The position numbers and the translations under genes are program-made. The notes under the pieces are model-generated. The model did no database searches and was not told the origin of the DNA. It worked only from the letters and a program-made list of their open reading frames with translations. This document shows, piece after piece, positions 13,146 to 19,546 of a DNA stretch of 37,594 bases (positions are counted from its first letter, which is position 1; each line of letters begins with the position of its first letter). Origin of the DNA: a virus; IMG/VR virus record IMGVR_UViG_3300020156_000063, positions 1 to 37,594 of that record; one strand, written 5' to 3'.

Positions 13146-13160
13146 AGGGGTCAGGCCCCT
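13146..13160. terminator. Short hairpin between convergent genes
   Basis: AGGGG-TCAGG-CCCCT is a 5-bp stem between the stop at 13142 and the convergent stop at 13151. Just beyond it CCCTG-TCT-CAGGG (13157-13169) is a second stem belonging to the terminal repeat copy. There are no T-runs. Confidence 0.3.
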
Positions 13161-13330
13161 GTCTCAGGGTTCGAATTGGAGCGTTCGACCCGCTCGCCGA
13201 TCTCCTTTAGGTAGCGGTCGTCAGCAGGCATTTCGGAGCCGCAGAACCACCAGTCACCACCCCGCCCGAACTCGGCCACCTTCCAGCCGGTGCCGGTGCG
13301 AACCCAATAGAATCCTGGCTCTCGTTTCAT
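13151..13330 (-). CDS. Small aromatic-rich phage protein (last gene of array 2)
   Basis: 59 residues from ATG 13330, fixed by the repeat at 13331-13357. EPGFYWVRTGTGWKVAEFG followed by WWFCGSEMP is a pattern typical of small phage proteins of unknown function, probably a small beta sheet. The C-terminus SNSNPETGA is the translated terminal repeat copy. Confidence 0.7.
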   Translation of the reverse strand: MKREPGFYWVRTGTGWKVAEFGRGGDWWFCGSEMPADDRYLKEIGERVERSNSNPETGA

Positions 13331-13353
13331 CGTTCGATCCCTATCTCGGGGTT

Positions 13354-13578
13354 CTAACGGTCGAGTGCCGTCTTGATGGTGCGTTGCGGATCGCACCACA
13401 GATGCTTGTCGAGGAACGCCAGGAGCCCGGCCTTGTCCGTGGGCACATCCACGACGCTGACGCGGGAGGTATCCCCGGCCTCGACGGCGAGACGGTTAGC
13501 GTGGCGCTCGGTCGTCGCCCAGGCCGTCTGCTGCGCAGTCGGGTTATCGTCGTGCCAATCGACGCGATAGAACTTCAT
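13354..13578 (-). CDS. Small protein, unknown function
   Basis: 74 residues; ATG overlaps the previous stop (ATGA) behind a repeat copy. A beta strand (MKFYRVDWHDD) leads into an Ala-rich helix (ATTERHANRLAVEAG), then a strand (SRVSVVDVP) and a helix (KAGLLAFLDKHL), suggesting a compact alpha/beta fold. Function unknown. It stops with TAG just before the repeat that starts the next gene. Confidence 0.7.
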   Translation of the reverse strand: MKFYRVDWHDDNPTAQQTAWATTERHANRLAVEAGDTSRVSVVDVPTDKAGLLAFLDKHLWCDPQRTIKTALDR

Positions 13579-13820
13579 GGTTCGGTCCCTGCTTTGGGGT
13601 TCTGATCGAAGTGGGTGTGAAGTTCGGCTGCTATCGCCGGGTGAACGATGAGCCGGTTTCCCACGCGAAAGGCGGCAGGCTTCATCGCGAACTCGCCGCC
13701 GAAGCGCTTGATCAGCTTCTTACGGATGCGCTTGCTGCGGTGACGGGACTCGGGGAACAACCGCTCCTCGGTCTGCGCCAGCGCGTTGGCCGTCACGATC
13801 AGATCGGCCATGCCGATCAT
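13575..13820 (-). CDS. Small basic protein, unknown function
   Basis: 81 residues from ATG 13820, set by the repeat at 13821-13847 and the ATGA overlap with the previous stop. Longer in-frame readings run through two other genes. Residues 28-40 are strongly basic (HRSKRIRKKLIKRF), then GNRLIVHPAIAAELHTHF, possibly a DNA- or RNA-binding helix pair. The C-terminal QNPKAGTEP is translated repeat sequence. Confidence 0.65.
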   Translation of the reverse strand: MIGMADLIVTANALAQTEERLFPESRHRSKRIRKKLIKRFGGEFAMKPAAFRVGNRLIVHPAIAAELHTHFDQNPKAGTEP

Positions 13821-14062
13821 GGTTCGACCCCCTGCTTGGGGTTGGAATTTGGCAGTAGGTGGTACTGGCACTCTAGCGACAGGACGTGTCGACCATCGTC
13901 GAGGCGGATGATCAGCAGTCCAGGCTTCACCGCATCCTCGCGCACGATAACGCCCTTGAACGCCGGCCCCGTGAAGCCGAACAGCACTTCGACACGCCTT
14001 CCGAGCCACGACCCCTGCTCGGGATACGCCTCGCTGGTCGCCAAGCCTTCGATTACGGGCAT
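13817..14062 (-). CDS. Small beta-rich protein, unknown function
   Basis: 81 residues. The strands RRVEVLFGFTGPAFKGVIVRE and GLLIIRLDDGRHVLSLE look like a small SH3/KOW-like barrel, a fold frequent in phage accessory proteins. Its ATG lies 10 bases inside the preceding gene, behind AGAGGGTCGAAACGAC. The C-terminal NSNPKQGVEP is the translated repeat. Confidence 0.65.
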   Translation of the reverse strand: MPVIEGLATSEAYPEQGSWLGRRVEVLFGFTGPAFKGVIVREDAVKPGLLIIRLDDGRHVLSLECQYHLLPNSNPKQGVEP

Positions 14063-14304
14063 GTCGTTTCGACCCTCTGCTTGGTCTTGGAGTTGGCTCT
14101 GTCGAACGCTGCCGTTCGAGCTTCATCGACTGTCTTGTAGATGGCTTCGCTGTATTCGGTATCGGTGTGCCGACCGAGGTGTCGGCCGGAGTCGTAGGGG
14201 TAAGGCGAGAGCGTAAAGCCAAAGAGCCAACTCTTTCGCCAGATCCAATACGAACACCAATGCTCGCCGGCCGGAAGCGGAGCAGGTCTGTAAAGCTCGC
14301 TCAT
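14053..14304 (-). CDS. Small Trp/Tyr-rich protein, unknown function
   Basis: 83 residues, ATGA overlap with the preceding gene behind a repeat copy. The N-terminal half is aromatic (EHWCSYWIWRKSWLFGFTL) with PYPYDSGRHLGRH; a helix follows (SEAIYKTVDEARTAAFDRA). The last ten residues (TKQRVETTCP) come from a variant repeat copy and the start of the next gene. No domain recognised. Confidence 0.65.
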   Translation of the reverse strand: MSELYRPAPLPAGEHWCSYWIWRKSWLFGFTLSPYPYDSGRHLGRHTDTEYSEAIYKTVDEARTAAFDRANSKTKQRVETTCP

Positions 14305-14579
14305 CGCTGTTCGATCCCCTGCTTCGGGTTCTGATCGGCGGCCGACCAGGGCGTGCCGTCCTCATTGATCCTGTGGCTGGCCCATCGCAGGAACTTGTCC
14401 ATGTCCACGCGGGGATAGTGACGACCGTTCGGGATCGAGTAGCTGTCGTACTGCAGGTCCAAGCCAAGCCGGCCGATGTAGATGACGACGCGGTCGTTCA
14501 TCTCGCCGTTCGAGCAGCGCGCCGGACGCTTGGCGCGGTAGAGGCCGCCAACAACGATGTCTTCGCGGGTGAGGCTCAT
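14301..14579 (-). CDS. Conserved-type small phage protein, unknown function
   Basis: 92 residues. The pattern VGGLYRAKRPARCSNG, NDRVVIYIG, QYDSYSIPNGRHYPRVDMDK and FLRWASHRI is one I associate with a recurrent small phage protein of unknown function; it is probably a beta barrel with a final helix. The ATG is three bases after the previous TGA. The C-terminal QNPKQGIEQR is encoded by the repeat. Confidence 0.7.
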   Translation of the reverse strand: MSLTREDIVVGGLYRAKRPARCSNGEMNDRVVIYIGRLGLDLQYDSYSIPNGRHYPRVDMDKFLRWASHRINEDGTPWSAADQNPKQGIEQR

Positions 14580-14582
14580 CGG

Positions 14583-14831
14583 TCAGGTCCCTGGAAACGA
14601 GGTGTGATCGTCGAGGGGCGCGACGCGCTTGATGATTGCCTGCGCCCGAAGTTGCTTTTCGCGCTCGTTCAGATCGGCGCGGTAAAAGAGTTGGCCGACC
14701 TCGTGGATTGCGCGCTCAAGCTCCTCCTTCCGGGCGAGGGTAGTTTTGAGGTCTGAGACCCGAACGCTCGCCCAGATGCGATCAGCCGTTTGCGCACCTT
14801 GGAGCATGTCTCGCAGCCGTTGCTCGCTCAT
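14583..14831 (-). CDS. Small coiled-coil-like protein
   Basis: 82 residues, almost entirely helical (LRDMLQGAQTADRIWASV, LKTTLARKEELERAIHEV, NEREKQLRAQAIIKRV), so probably a short coiled coil or helical bundle. Its ATG overlaps the previous TGA (ATGA) and is preceded by the repeat copy at 14833-14856. Function unknown. Confidence 0.7.
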   Translation of the reverse strand: MSEQRLRDMLQGAQTADRIWASVRVSDLKTTLARKEELERAIHEVGQLFYRADLNEREKQLRAQAIIKRVAPLDDHTSFPGT

Positions 14832-15073
14832 CGCTGTTCGATCCCTGGAACGGACGTGGAAATGGCCGCGAGGCCGGCGTCGGTGATGGTGGCGAAGGTT
14901 GGACCGATCAGCGGGTTGAGCAGTTCAAGGCGCATAAGCTCGCGGATGGTCTCGTCACGTCGGCGACGCGCTTGACCGTAAAGCGGACCGTTGGCGTGGA
15001 ATGCGTCCTTACAGTCGCTTTTTGCCGTCGCCACCAGAATCTCCTTCTGCCTCCGGGTGAGCTTCAGGCTCAT
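14828..15073 (-). CDS. Small winged-helix-like protein
   Basis: 81 residues. KLTRRQKEILVATAKSD, then RRRRDETIRELMRLELL and FATITDAGLAAI follow the helix / recognition-helix / wing order of small MarR/PadR-like winged helices (LTxxQxxIL ... TITxxGxxAI). It may bind DNA and is the only such candidate inside the arrays, so it could be a regulator of the arrays themselves. The last residues PGIEQR are translated repeat sequence. ATG after a good repeat copy (AAGGGATCGAACG). Confidence 0.6.
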   Translation of the reverse strand: MSLKLTRRQKEILVATAKSDCKDAFHANGPLYGQARRRRDETIRELMRLELLNPLIGPTFATITDAGLAAISTSVPGIEQR

Positions 15074-15084
15074 CGTTCGATCCC

Positions 15085-15465
15085 TTAGTGAGGGTCAGCA
15101 GTGGGCGGAGCGATCTGCCGGTCCAACCATGCGTTGAGCGCCTGGACGGCCTTGTCGCCCGTGTCGCCGGTCAGGACGTGCTCACCGAGTTCAGATGCGG
15201 CGATGGCGTAGAGGGTCGCGTTGGACGGGACGATGGTTCCGACAATCCCGGCGGCCAACACGGGCAGCCACAGCGCCTTGCCGACCTTGGCGATGGATGG
15301 GGTGACGGGAGGTTCGCCGAAGCCGGCGTTTGCAACGCGAGCGACCCCCTTACCGAGCGCATAGAGGGACAGGGCGATAACTCCCCCGTAGAACCCGAAG
15401 CCGCAGACGGCGTTCACGTCACCCGCTACGTCGGCGGCGTAGATCAACCAGGATAGTTCGTTCAT
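15085..15465 (-). CDS. Small integral membrane protein
   Basis: 126 residues with probable transmembrane segments near 20-40 (CGFGFYGGVIALSLYALG), 65-80 (ALWLPVLAAGIVGTIV) and possibly a shorter one near 82-92. The C-terminal 35 residues are soluble and acidic/helical. The start has GGAGAAGACG upstream and only a weak repeat copy. Its TAA lies in the loop of the next repeat. A superinfection-exclusion or lysis-related role is conceivable but unsupported. Confidence 0.7.
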   Translation of the reverse strand: MNELSWLIYAADVAGDVNAVCGFGFYGGVIALSLYALGKGVARVANAGFGEPPVTPSIAKVGKALWLPVLAAGIVGTIVPSNATLYAIAASELGEHVLTGDTGDKAVQALNAWLDRQIAPPTADPH

Positions 15466-15495
15466 CGTCTTCTCCGCTCGATCCCGTGGTTGTGA

Positions 15496-15762
15496 TCAGT
15501 TCTCGTGGATTTCGTGCTCAGGCACGCCGGCCTCGACGAGCCAGGCCACCAAAGCCTCGCGGGATTCGAACTCGTGGACCTGGCCGACGTAGCCGGGCGC
15601 GTCGGTCGTCTCGACCTCGGCGCACCACTTGAACGCATCGTCGTTGCTGATTTCGGCCGACGTGGGCGTTCCGTGACGCCCATCGTCCAGCCAGGCGATG
15701 AAGTCGCCGGGCGTGTCGTGCGGCAGGAAGATGGTGTCGCCGAAAAAGTTCTTCTTGGTCAT
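15496..15762 (-). CDS. Small acidic protein, unknown function (first gene of array 2)
   Basis: 88 residues; ATG preceded by GAGGGACGAGGACG. It has an alpha/beta pattern with HDTPGDFIAWLDDGRHG and FESREALVAWLVEAGVPEHE, and is strongly acidic overall, which could fit a DNA-mimic or protein-binding role, but nothing more can be read. It is directly downstream of P5. Confidence 0.7.
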   Translation of the reverse strand: MTKKNFFGDTIFLPHDTPGDFIAWLDDGRHGTPTSAEISNDDAFKWCAEVETTDAPGYVGQVHEFESREALVAWLVEAGVPEHEIHEN

Positions 15763-15821
15763 CGTCCTCGTCCCTCAATTCGATCCCCGGAGTGGTCGTC
15801 CGACCGCGTCTCCGTTGCGCC

Positions 15822-15862
15822 TATGTAGGAACATTCACCTACGCGTGTCAACAGAAAGTTGA
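15822..15862 (-). promoter_or_regulatory. Promoter P5 with the phage-wide palindromic operator (array 2)
   Basis: Minus strand: TCAACTTTCTGTTGACA (perfect palindrome, plus-strand 15848-15862), -35 TTGACA (15846-15851), and -10 TACATA at 18 bases (15822-15827) or CTACAT at 17. It is divergent from the promoter of the AlpA-like gene. Confidence 0.75.
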
Positions 15863-15890
15863 CGATAATCCGACCCCGTCACGCCTCGGC

Positions 15891-15920
15891 TTGCGTTTCA
15901 ACCATTTGGTGAGTTACAAT
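15891..15920 (+). promoter_or_regulatory. Promoter of the AlpA-like gene and packaging operon
   Basis: TTGCGT (15891-15896), 18-base spacer, TACAAT (15915-15920); GGAGGA follows at 15931 and the GTG at 15945. It lacks the TCAAC-N5-GTTGA palindrome, so it is probably regulated differently from P5. Confidence 0.5.
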
Positions 15921-15944
15921 CATCCGGCGCGGAGGACCGCATGT

Positions 15945-16154
15945 GTGTCGAGCAACGAGATCGAGTTTTGGCGTCTACCCCGTGTGAAAGCGGCCACCGG
16001 CCTCAGCAAGACCGAGATCTACCGGCAGGTCATGGAGGGGCGGTTCCCCCGGCCCAAGAAGTATCCCGGCAGCACCATGAGCTACTGGCTGTCGACGGAC
16101 GTGCGGCAATGGCAGGCGGACCTGCTGGCGCGCGCCGATGAGCGATGCCTTTGA
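15945..16154 (+). CDS. AlpA-family helix-turn-helix protein
   Basis: 69 residues from a GTG at 15945 with GGAGGA eight bases upstream; longer readings run through the divergent promoter. FWRLPRVKAATGLSKTEIYR then GRFPRPKKYPGSTMSYW and STDVRQWQ matches the AlpA/excisionase-like winged HTH along its length. AlpA proteins act as small activators or excisionases. Being the first gene ahead of the terminase and overlapping it by 17 bases, it may be a late-gene activator or autoregulator; its distance from the integrase argues against a simple excisionase. Confidence 0.8.
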   Translation: MSSNEIEFWRLPRVKAATGLSKTEIYRQVMEGRFPRPKKYPGSTMSYWLSTDVRQWQADLLARADERCL

Positions 16155-16866
16155 AGACCTGCTAGGCAGCGGCGGCGATCCTGCCCCGCCGAAGCGCCGC
16201 CCCGGCCGCCCCACCCGCGAAGAGGCCGCCGCCAAGGCCCTGCAGGAGCGCGTCGCCCTGACGGCCGCGGCGTCCGGGCGCGCCCTGGAGGATGTCGGCG
16301 GGGTGCAGGCGCTGCGCCGGCCGGTGACGATCAACACCCTGGCCACCGTGTTCGGCCACGACGTCCAGACGATCACCCGCCGGCTGATCGACTGCCCCCA
16401 CACGGTCCAGAGCAACCGCAAGCTCTACGACTTCAAGGAAGCCTGCTCCTACATCATCAAGCCGCGGATGACGCCCGAGCAGTTCGTCAAGACGCTCAAC
16501 AAGGCGGACCTTCCGCCCGAGATCAACCTGGCCTTCTGGAACGCCCAGCGCGCCAAGCTGAAGTTCAAGCTGGAGGCGCAGGAAGCCTGGGAAACGGGCG
16601 ACGTGCAGCATGTCGTCGGGAAGGCGTTCCTGACCATCAAGGAGAGCCTGACGACCGTGGTCGAGGAAATGCGCGAGCGGGCCAAGCTGACCGACGAGCA
16701 GACCAAGATCCTGGAAGAGGCGATCGACACGCTGCGCCAGGGCCTGCACGACCAGCTCGTCGACCTGCAGGCGCAGAGCCGCACCAGTTCGATCCTGGAG
16801 CAGCCGATGTTCGGCACCTCGAAGGATATCCAGCCGGACACCTTCGATGAGTGGGACGATGAGTAA
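16138..16866 (+). CDS. Terminase small subunit (Nu1/DUF1441-like)
   Basis: 242 residues. N-terminal Pro/Arg-rich stretch (PPKRRPGRPTREEA). Then a HTH-like block (TINTLATVFGHDVQTITRRL) that would recognise the packaging site, as in Nu1-type small subunits with a DUF1441 domain. Next come a helical oligomerisation region (AFWNAQRAKLKFKLEAQEAW) and an acidic C-terminus ending DEWDDE, which could contact the large subunit. It is directly upstream of the GpA-type large subunit, separated only by a tiny zinc-ribbon gene. It overlaps the AlpA-like gene. Confidence 0.8.
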   Translation: MSDAFEDLLGSGGDPAPPKRRPGRPTREEAAAKALQERVALTAAASGRALEDVGGVQALRRPVTINTLATVFGHDVQTITRRLIDCPHTVQSNRKLYDFKEACSYIIKPRMTPEQFVKTLNKADLPPEINLAFWNAQRAKLKFKLEAQEAWETGDVQHVVGKAFLTIKESLTTVVEEMRERAKLTDEQTKILEEAIDTLRQGLHDQLVDLQAQSRTSSILEQPMFGTSKDIQPDTFDEWDDE

Positions 16867-17017
16867 GGTTCACCTGAACATCGGCATGGGTTTCCCGGCC
16901 TGCGGAGTCGAACGGCGCGCCCGATCGTGGTCGTGCGTGATCACCACCAGCTACTCCAAGGACGTGGTGAACTGCGCCCGCTGCAAGGCGACCAAGATGT
17001 TCGGGCGATCCGCGTGA
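16859..17017 (+). CDS. Tiny zinc-ribbon-like protein between the terminase genes
   Basis: 52 residues. The ATG lies within the last codons of the small-subunit gene (eight-base overlap) and the TGA overlaps the GTG start of the large subunit (GTGA). Four Cys at 15, 26, 39 and 42 (PACGVERR, WSCVIT, VNCARCKATKMFG) form a probable zinc ribbon ending in a CxxC knuckle. The strict coupling on both sides and the Cys set argue that it is real. It could be a terminase accessory or nucleic-acid-binding protein; function unknown. Confidence 0.65.
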   Translation: MSKVHLNIGMGFPACGVERRARSWSCVITTSYSKDVVNCARCKATKMFGRSA

Positions 17018-19203
17018 CCGGCCAACGGGCGCTGGTCAAGGATCGTCCGGCGTCGTTCCCGAGCCTGGAGACGATCATCGCCGCCGCGGCCGAGGCGATC
17101 CGCCCGCCCGAGCGCCTGACGGTCACCGAGGCGGCGGTGAAGTACGTCCGCATCAAGGAGAAGAACTACTCCGGTCCGTGGTCGGTCGAGAAGACCCCGT
17201 ACCTCGTCGAGCCGCAGAACGAACTGATGAGCCTGGACTTCACCGGCATGGTGTTCGTCGGGCCGGCCCGGACGGGCAAGTCGCAGATGTTCCTGAACTG
17301 GCTGGCGGCGACGGCGATCTGCGATCCGATGGACATGATGCTGCTGCACATGAGCCAGGCGACGGCCCGCAACTGGTCGCTGTCGGACCTGGCCAAGATG
17401 ATCCGCCACTCGCCCGACTTCCGCTCGCGGCTGGTCGCCGGCCGCCAGCAGGACAACGTCTACGACAAGGCGTTCGTCTCCGGGATGCGGCTGCAGATCA
17501 TCCACCCGTCGATCAACGAACTGTCGGGCAAGACGGTCGGCCGCAACTGGGCGATGGACTACGATCGCCTGCCGCCGAACATCGACGGCGAAGGCGACGC
17601 CTGGACGCTGCTCAAGAAGCGCGCCCAGACCCTGAAGCGCTACGGCATGACGGCCGCCGAGTCCTCGCCCGGCTTCCCAGTCCTCGACGGCAAGTGGATC
17701 GCGCGCAGCCCGCACGAGGCCCCGCCCTGCGAGGGCATCCTGTCGCTCTACAACGACGGCGACCGGCGGCGCTGGTACTGGCGCTGTCCGCAGTGCCGGG
17801 GCTCGTTCGAACCGCACCGCAAATTGCTGGTCTATCCGAAGTCGGCCGACCCGATGGAATCGGCCGAGCAGGTCGTCATGGCCTGCCCGCACGACGGCTT
17901 CCCGATGACGCCGGATTTCCAACACGAGCTGAACCTGGGCGGCCGGTGGATCAAGGAGGGGCAGCACTGGCTGGAGGACGGCTCGATCGTCGGCACGCCG
18001 CGGCGGTCGGACATCGCCTCGTTCTGGATGTTCGGTCCGGCGGCGGCTTTCACCTCCTGGCCTGAACTGGTGCTCAAGCGCCTGAACGCCGAGGCGGACT
18101 TCGAGCGCACCGGCAGCGAGGAGAAGCTGAAGGCGGTCACCAACACCGACGACGGCGAGCCCTACACCCCGAAGGCGCTCGAAGCCGGACGCCTGCCGGA
18201 GGAACTGAAGGCCCGCGCCAGGCCCTACAGCGTCCGCGGCCAGGTGCCGGAGGGCGTCCGCTTCCTGATCACCACCATCGACGTGCAGAAGAACGCCTTC
18301 GTCTGCCACACCTATGGGATCGAACCGGTGCAGATGGGGGGCGGCGCATGGAGCTACGACGTCTACCACGTCGATATGTGGCGCATCCTGAAGTCGCGGC
18401 GGCTGGATGAGGACGCCCACCCTCTGCCGATCGACCCGCCGACCAACAAGGAAGACTGGCATGTCCTTATCGACGAGGTGATCGAGAGGAGCTATCCGCT
18501 GGCGGACGGATCAGGCCGCCACATGCAGGTGAAGCTCATCGCCTGCGACTCGGGCGGCGCGGCGAGCGTGACGGCGGCGCGCCTCAACGCCGCTCTCGAC
18601 GGTCCCACGGTCAGCACCACCTCGAACGCCTACGATTTCTGGCGCTTTCTGCGTGACGATCCGGCCGGCCGCAACTACCACAGCCGCTTCCATCTGCTGA
18701 AGGGCGAGCCCAGCCGCAGCGCACCCTCACTGCTGCAGACCTTTCCCGACTCGCAGCAGAAGGACAGATACGCCGTCGCTCGCGGCGACGTGCCCGTGTG
18801 GGCGGTGAACTCGAACGTTGTGAAGGATGCGGCGCACAACATGCTGGGACGCGCCGAGCCGGGCGGTCGGGTTCATTTCCCGCTGTGGTTCGAGGAGAGC
18901 GGAGAGCCGGAAAACATTGACTGGCTCTACAGCCAGCTCACGACCGAAGTCCGGCTGCCGGCGGGGTGGCGAAACCTGGCTCGCCGGAAGAACGAGGCGT
19001 TCGACCTGCTCGCCTATCTGGTCGCGTTCATGAAGCATCCACAGATCCGGATTGAGCACATCAAATGGAGCAGTCCGCCGGGCTGGGCGGCCGACTGGGA
19101 CAAGAACGACCTGGTGTTCACGCCGATCGAGGGCCGGCCGTTCGCGCCGGAGCCGAAGAAGCCCGGCAAGACGCTGGCCGAACTGGCGCAGGAACTGGCC
19201 TGA
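17014..19203 (+). CDS. Terminase large subunit, GpA family
   Basis: 729 residues from the GTG at 17014 that overlaps the preceding stop; earlier in-frame starts lie inside the zinc-ribbon gene. Walker A-like GPARTGKSQM is near residues 83-92 in the N-terminal ATPase. A MDYDRLPPN block near 180 occupies the Walker B region of GpA-type enzymes. A CPQC...C-P-H motif near 265-300 is the zinc-like insert common in the GpA family. The C-terminal half has the nuclease region (TTIDVQKNAFVCHTYGIE near 425, DSGG near 515, NEAFDLLAYLVAF near 660). It cuts and translocates phage DNA into the prohead; the gpA-type suggests cohesive-end packaging. Confidence 0.92.
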   Translation: MTGQRALVKDRPASFPSLETIIAAAAEAIRPPERLTVTEAAVKYVRIKEKNYSGPWSVEKTPYLVEPQNELMSLDFTGMVFVGPARTGKSQMFLNWLAATAICDPMDMMLLHMSQATARNWSLSDLAKMIRHSPDFRSRLVAGRQQDNVYDKAFVSGMRLQIIHPSINELSGKTVGRNWAMDYDRLPPNIDGEGDAWTLLKKRAQTLKRYGMTAAESSPGFPVLDGKWIARSPHEAPPCEGILSLYNDGDRRRWYWRCPQCRGSFEPHRKLLVYPKSADPMESAEQVVMACPHDGFPMTPDFQHELNLGGRWIKEGQHWLEDGSIVGTPRRSDIASFWMFGPAAAFTSWPELVLKRLNAEADFERTGSEEKLKAVTNTDDGEPYTPKALEAGRLPEELKARARPYSVRGQVPEGVRFLITTIDVQKNAFVCHTYGIEPVQMGGGAWSYDVYHVDMWRILKSRRLDEDAHPLPIDPPTNKEDWHVLIDEVIERSYPLADGSGRHMQVKLIACDSGGAASVTAARLNAALDGPTVSTTSNAYDFWRFLRDDPAGRNYHSRFHLLKGEPSRSAPSLLQTFPDSQQKDRYAVARGDVPVWAVNSNVVKDAAHNMLGRAEPGGRVHFPLWFEESGEPENIDWLYSQLTTEVRLPAGWRNLARRKNEAFDLLAYLVAFMKHPQIRIEHIKWSSPPGWAADWDKNDLVFTPIEGRPFAPEPKKPGKTLAELAQELA

Positions 19204-19211
19204 TTTAACAC

Positions 19212-19224
19212 GACGGGGGCCGTC
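19212..19224. terminator. Weak hairpin after the terminase gene
   Basis: GACGG-GGG-CCGTC lies just after the terminase stop and before P6. The 5-bp stem has a three-base loop and is followed by ATGTTC, not a T-run, so this is only a candidate. Confidence 0.25.
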
Positions 19225-19263
19225 ATGTTCGGAAAACAGGGATTCTTTGACATGGAAACCTGC

Positions 19264-19303
19264 TCAACTTTCGCTTGACACCCGTTGTCAGACTCACCAT
19301 AAT
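19264..19303 (+). promoter_or_regulatory. Promoter P6 with a variant phage-wide operator inside the late region
   Basis: TCAAC-TTTCG-CTTGA (19264-19278) overlaps a -35 TTGACA (19275-19280); 17 bases later is CATAAT (19298-19303). It would start transcription about 30 bases before the gpW-like gene, giving head genes a promoter separate from the terminase operon. Confidence 0.65.
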
Positions 19304-19339
19304 GTTGACGATGCACTGATTCCGTGCGATCAGTCGTCG

Positions 19340-19546
19340 ATGGCGACACTTCAGGAACGGCTGACCGAGGCCGAAGCGGCGTACCACGACTTGCTGATCG
19401 GCAAGGCCGCCGTCGAAGTGCGTGACTCGAACGGGGAAACCGTTCGCTACACGTCGGCCAACCGGGCCGCCCTCGCTTCCTACATCGCCGACCTCAAGCG
19501 CCAGATCAACGAGACCAGCTCCGGTCCGATTTGGCTGGTCCTTTGA
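19340..19546 (+). CDS. gpW-like head-tail connector
   Basis: 68 residues, matching the size of lambda gpW. ATLQERLTEAEAAYHDLLIG then AAVEVRDSNGETVRYTSANR and ALASYIADLKRQI follows the gpW helix / beta-hairpin / helix order. gpW joins the filled head to the tail. It sits between terminase and portal as in lambda (A-W-B). The Shine-Dalgarno is weak. Its TGA overlaps the portal ATG (TGATG). Confidence 0.85.
   Translation: MATLQERLTEAEAAYHDLLIGKAAVEVRDSNGETVRYTSANRAALASYIADLKRQINETSSGPIWLVL

Larger units (their letters stand above)
13151..15794 (-). repeat. Start-associated repeat, array 2 (11 copies)
   Basis: Copies at 13151-13175 (terminal), 13331-13357, 13579-13606, 13821-13847, 14065-14092, 14305-14334, 14581-14606 (weak), 14833-14856, 15074-15097, 15476-15497 (weak) and 15778-15794 (leader). 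The best copies read AACCCC, 6-7 bases, AGGG(G)(A/G)TCGAAC, then the ATG. At 13579, 13821, 14305 and 14833 the upstream gene is translated through the element, which then encodes an NPKxGxE-type C-terminus ending at an ATGA or close overlap. Confidence 0.85.

Noticed and set aside
13331-13357. GTTCGATCCC in the repeat copies as tRNA T-arms
   Set aside because: It occurs on the strand opposite to transcription, has no matching T-stem or acceptor stem, and is explained by the start-signal element read backwards.
15074-15097. CCCTCACTAAGGG resembling a T3 RNA polymerase promoter
   Set aside because: Only the core looks similar; it is one of many variants of the start element with a random loop, and no phage RNA polymerase gene is present.
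8922-15794. Regularly spaced short repeats as a CRISPR array
   Set aside because: Copies vary, spacing is 170-400 bases and every interval is a coding gene; no constant-length spacers, leader or cas genes.
16951-18462. 503-codon minus-strand open frame
   Set aside because: Antisense shadow of the large terminase gene; no ribosome site and atypical composition.
19052-19546. Longer 164-codon reading of the gpW-like gene
   Set aside because: The N-terminal part is an alternative frame of the terminase; the 68-residue form from 19340 matches gpW in length.
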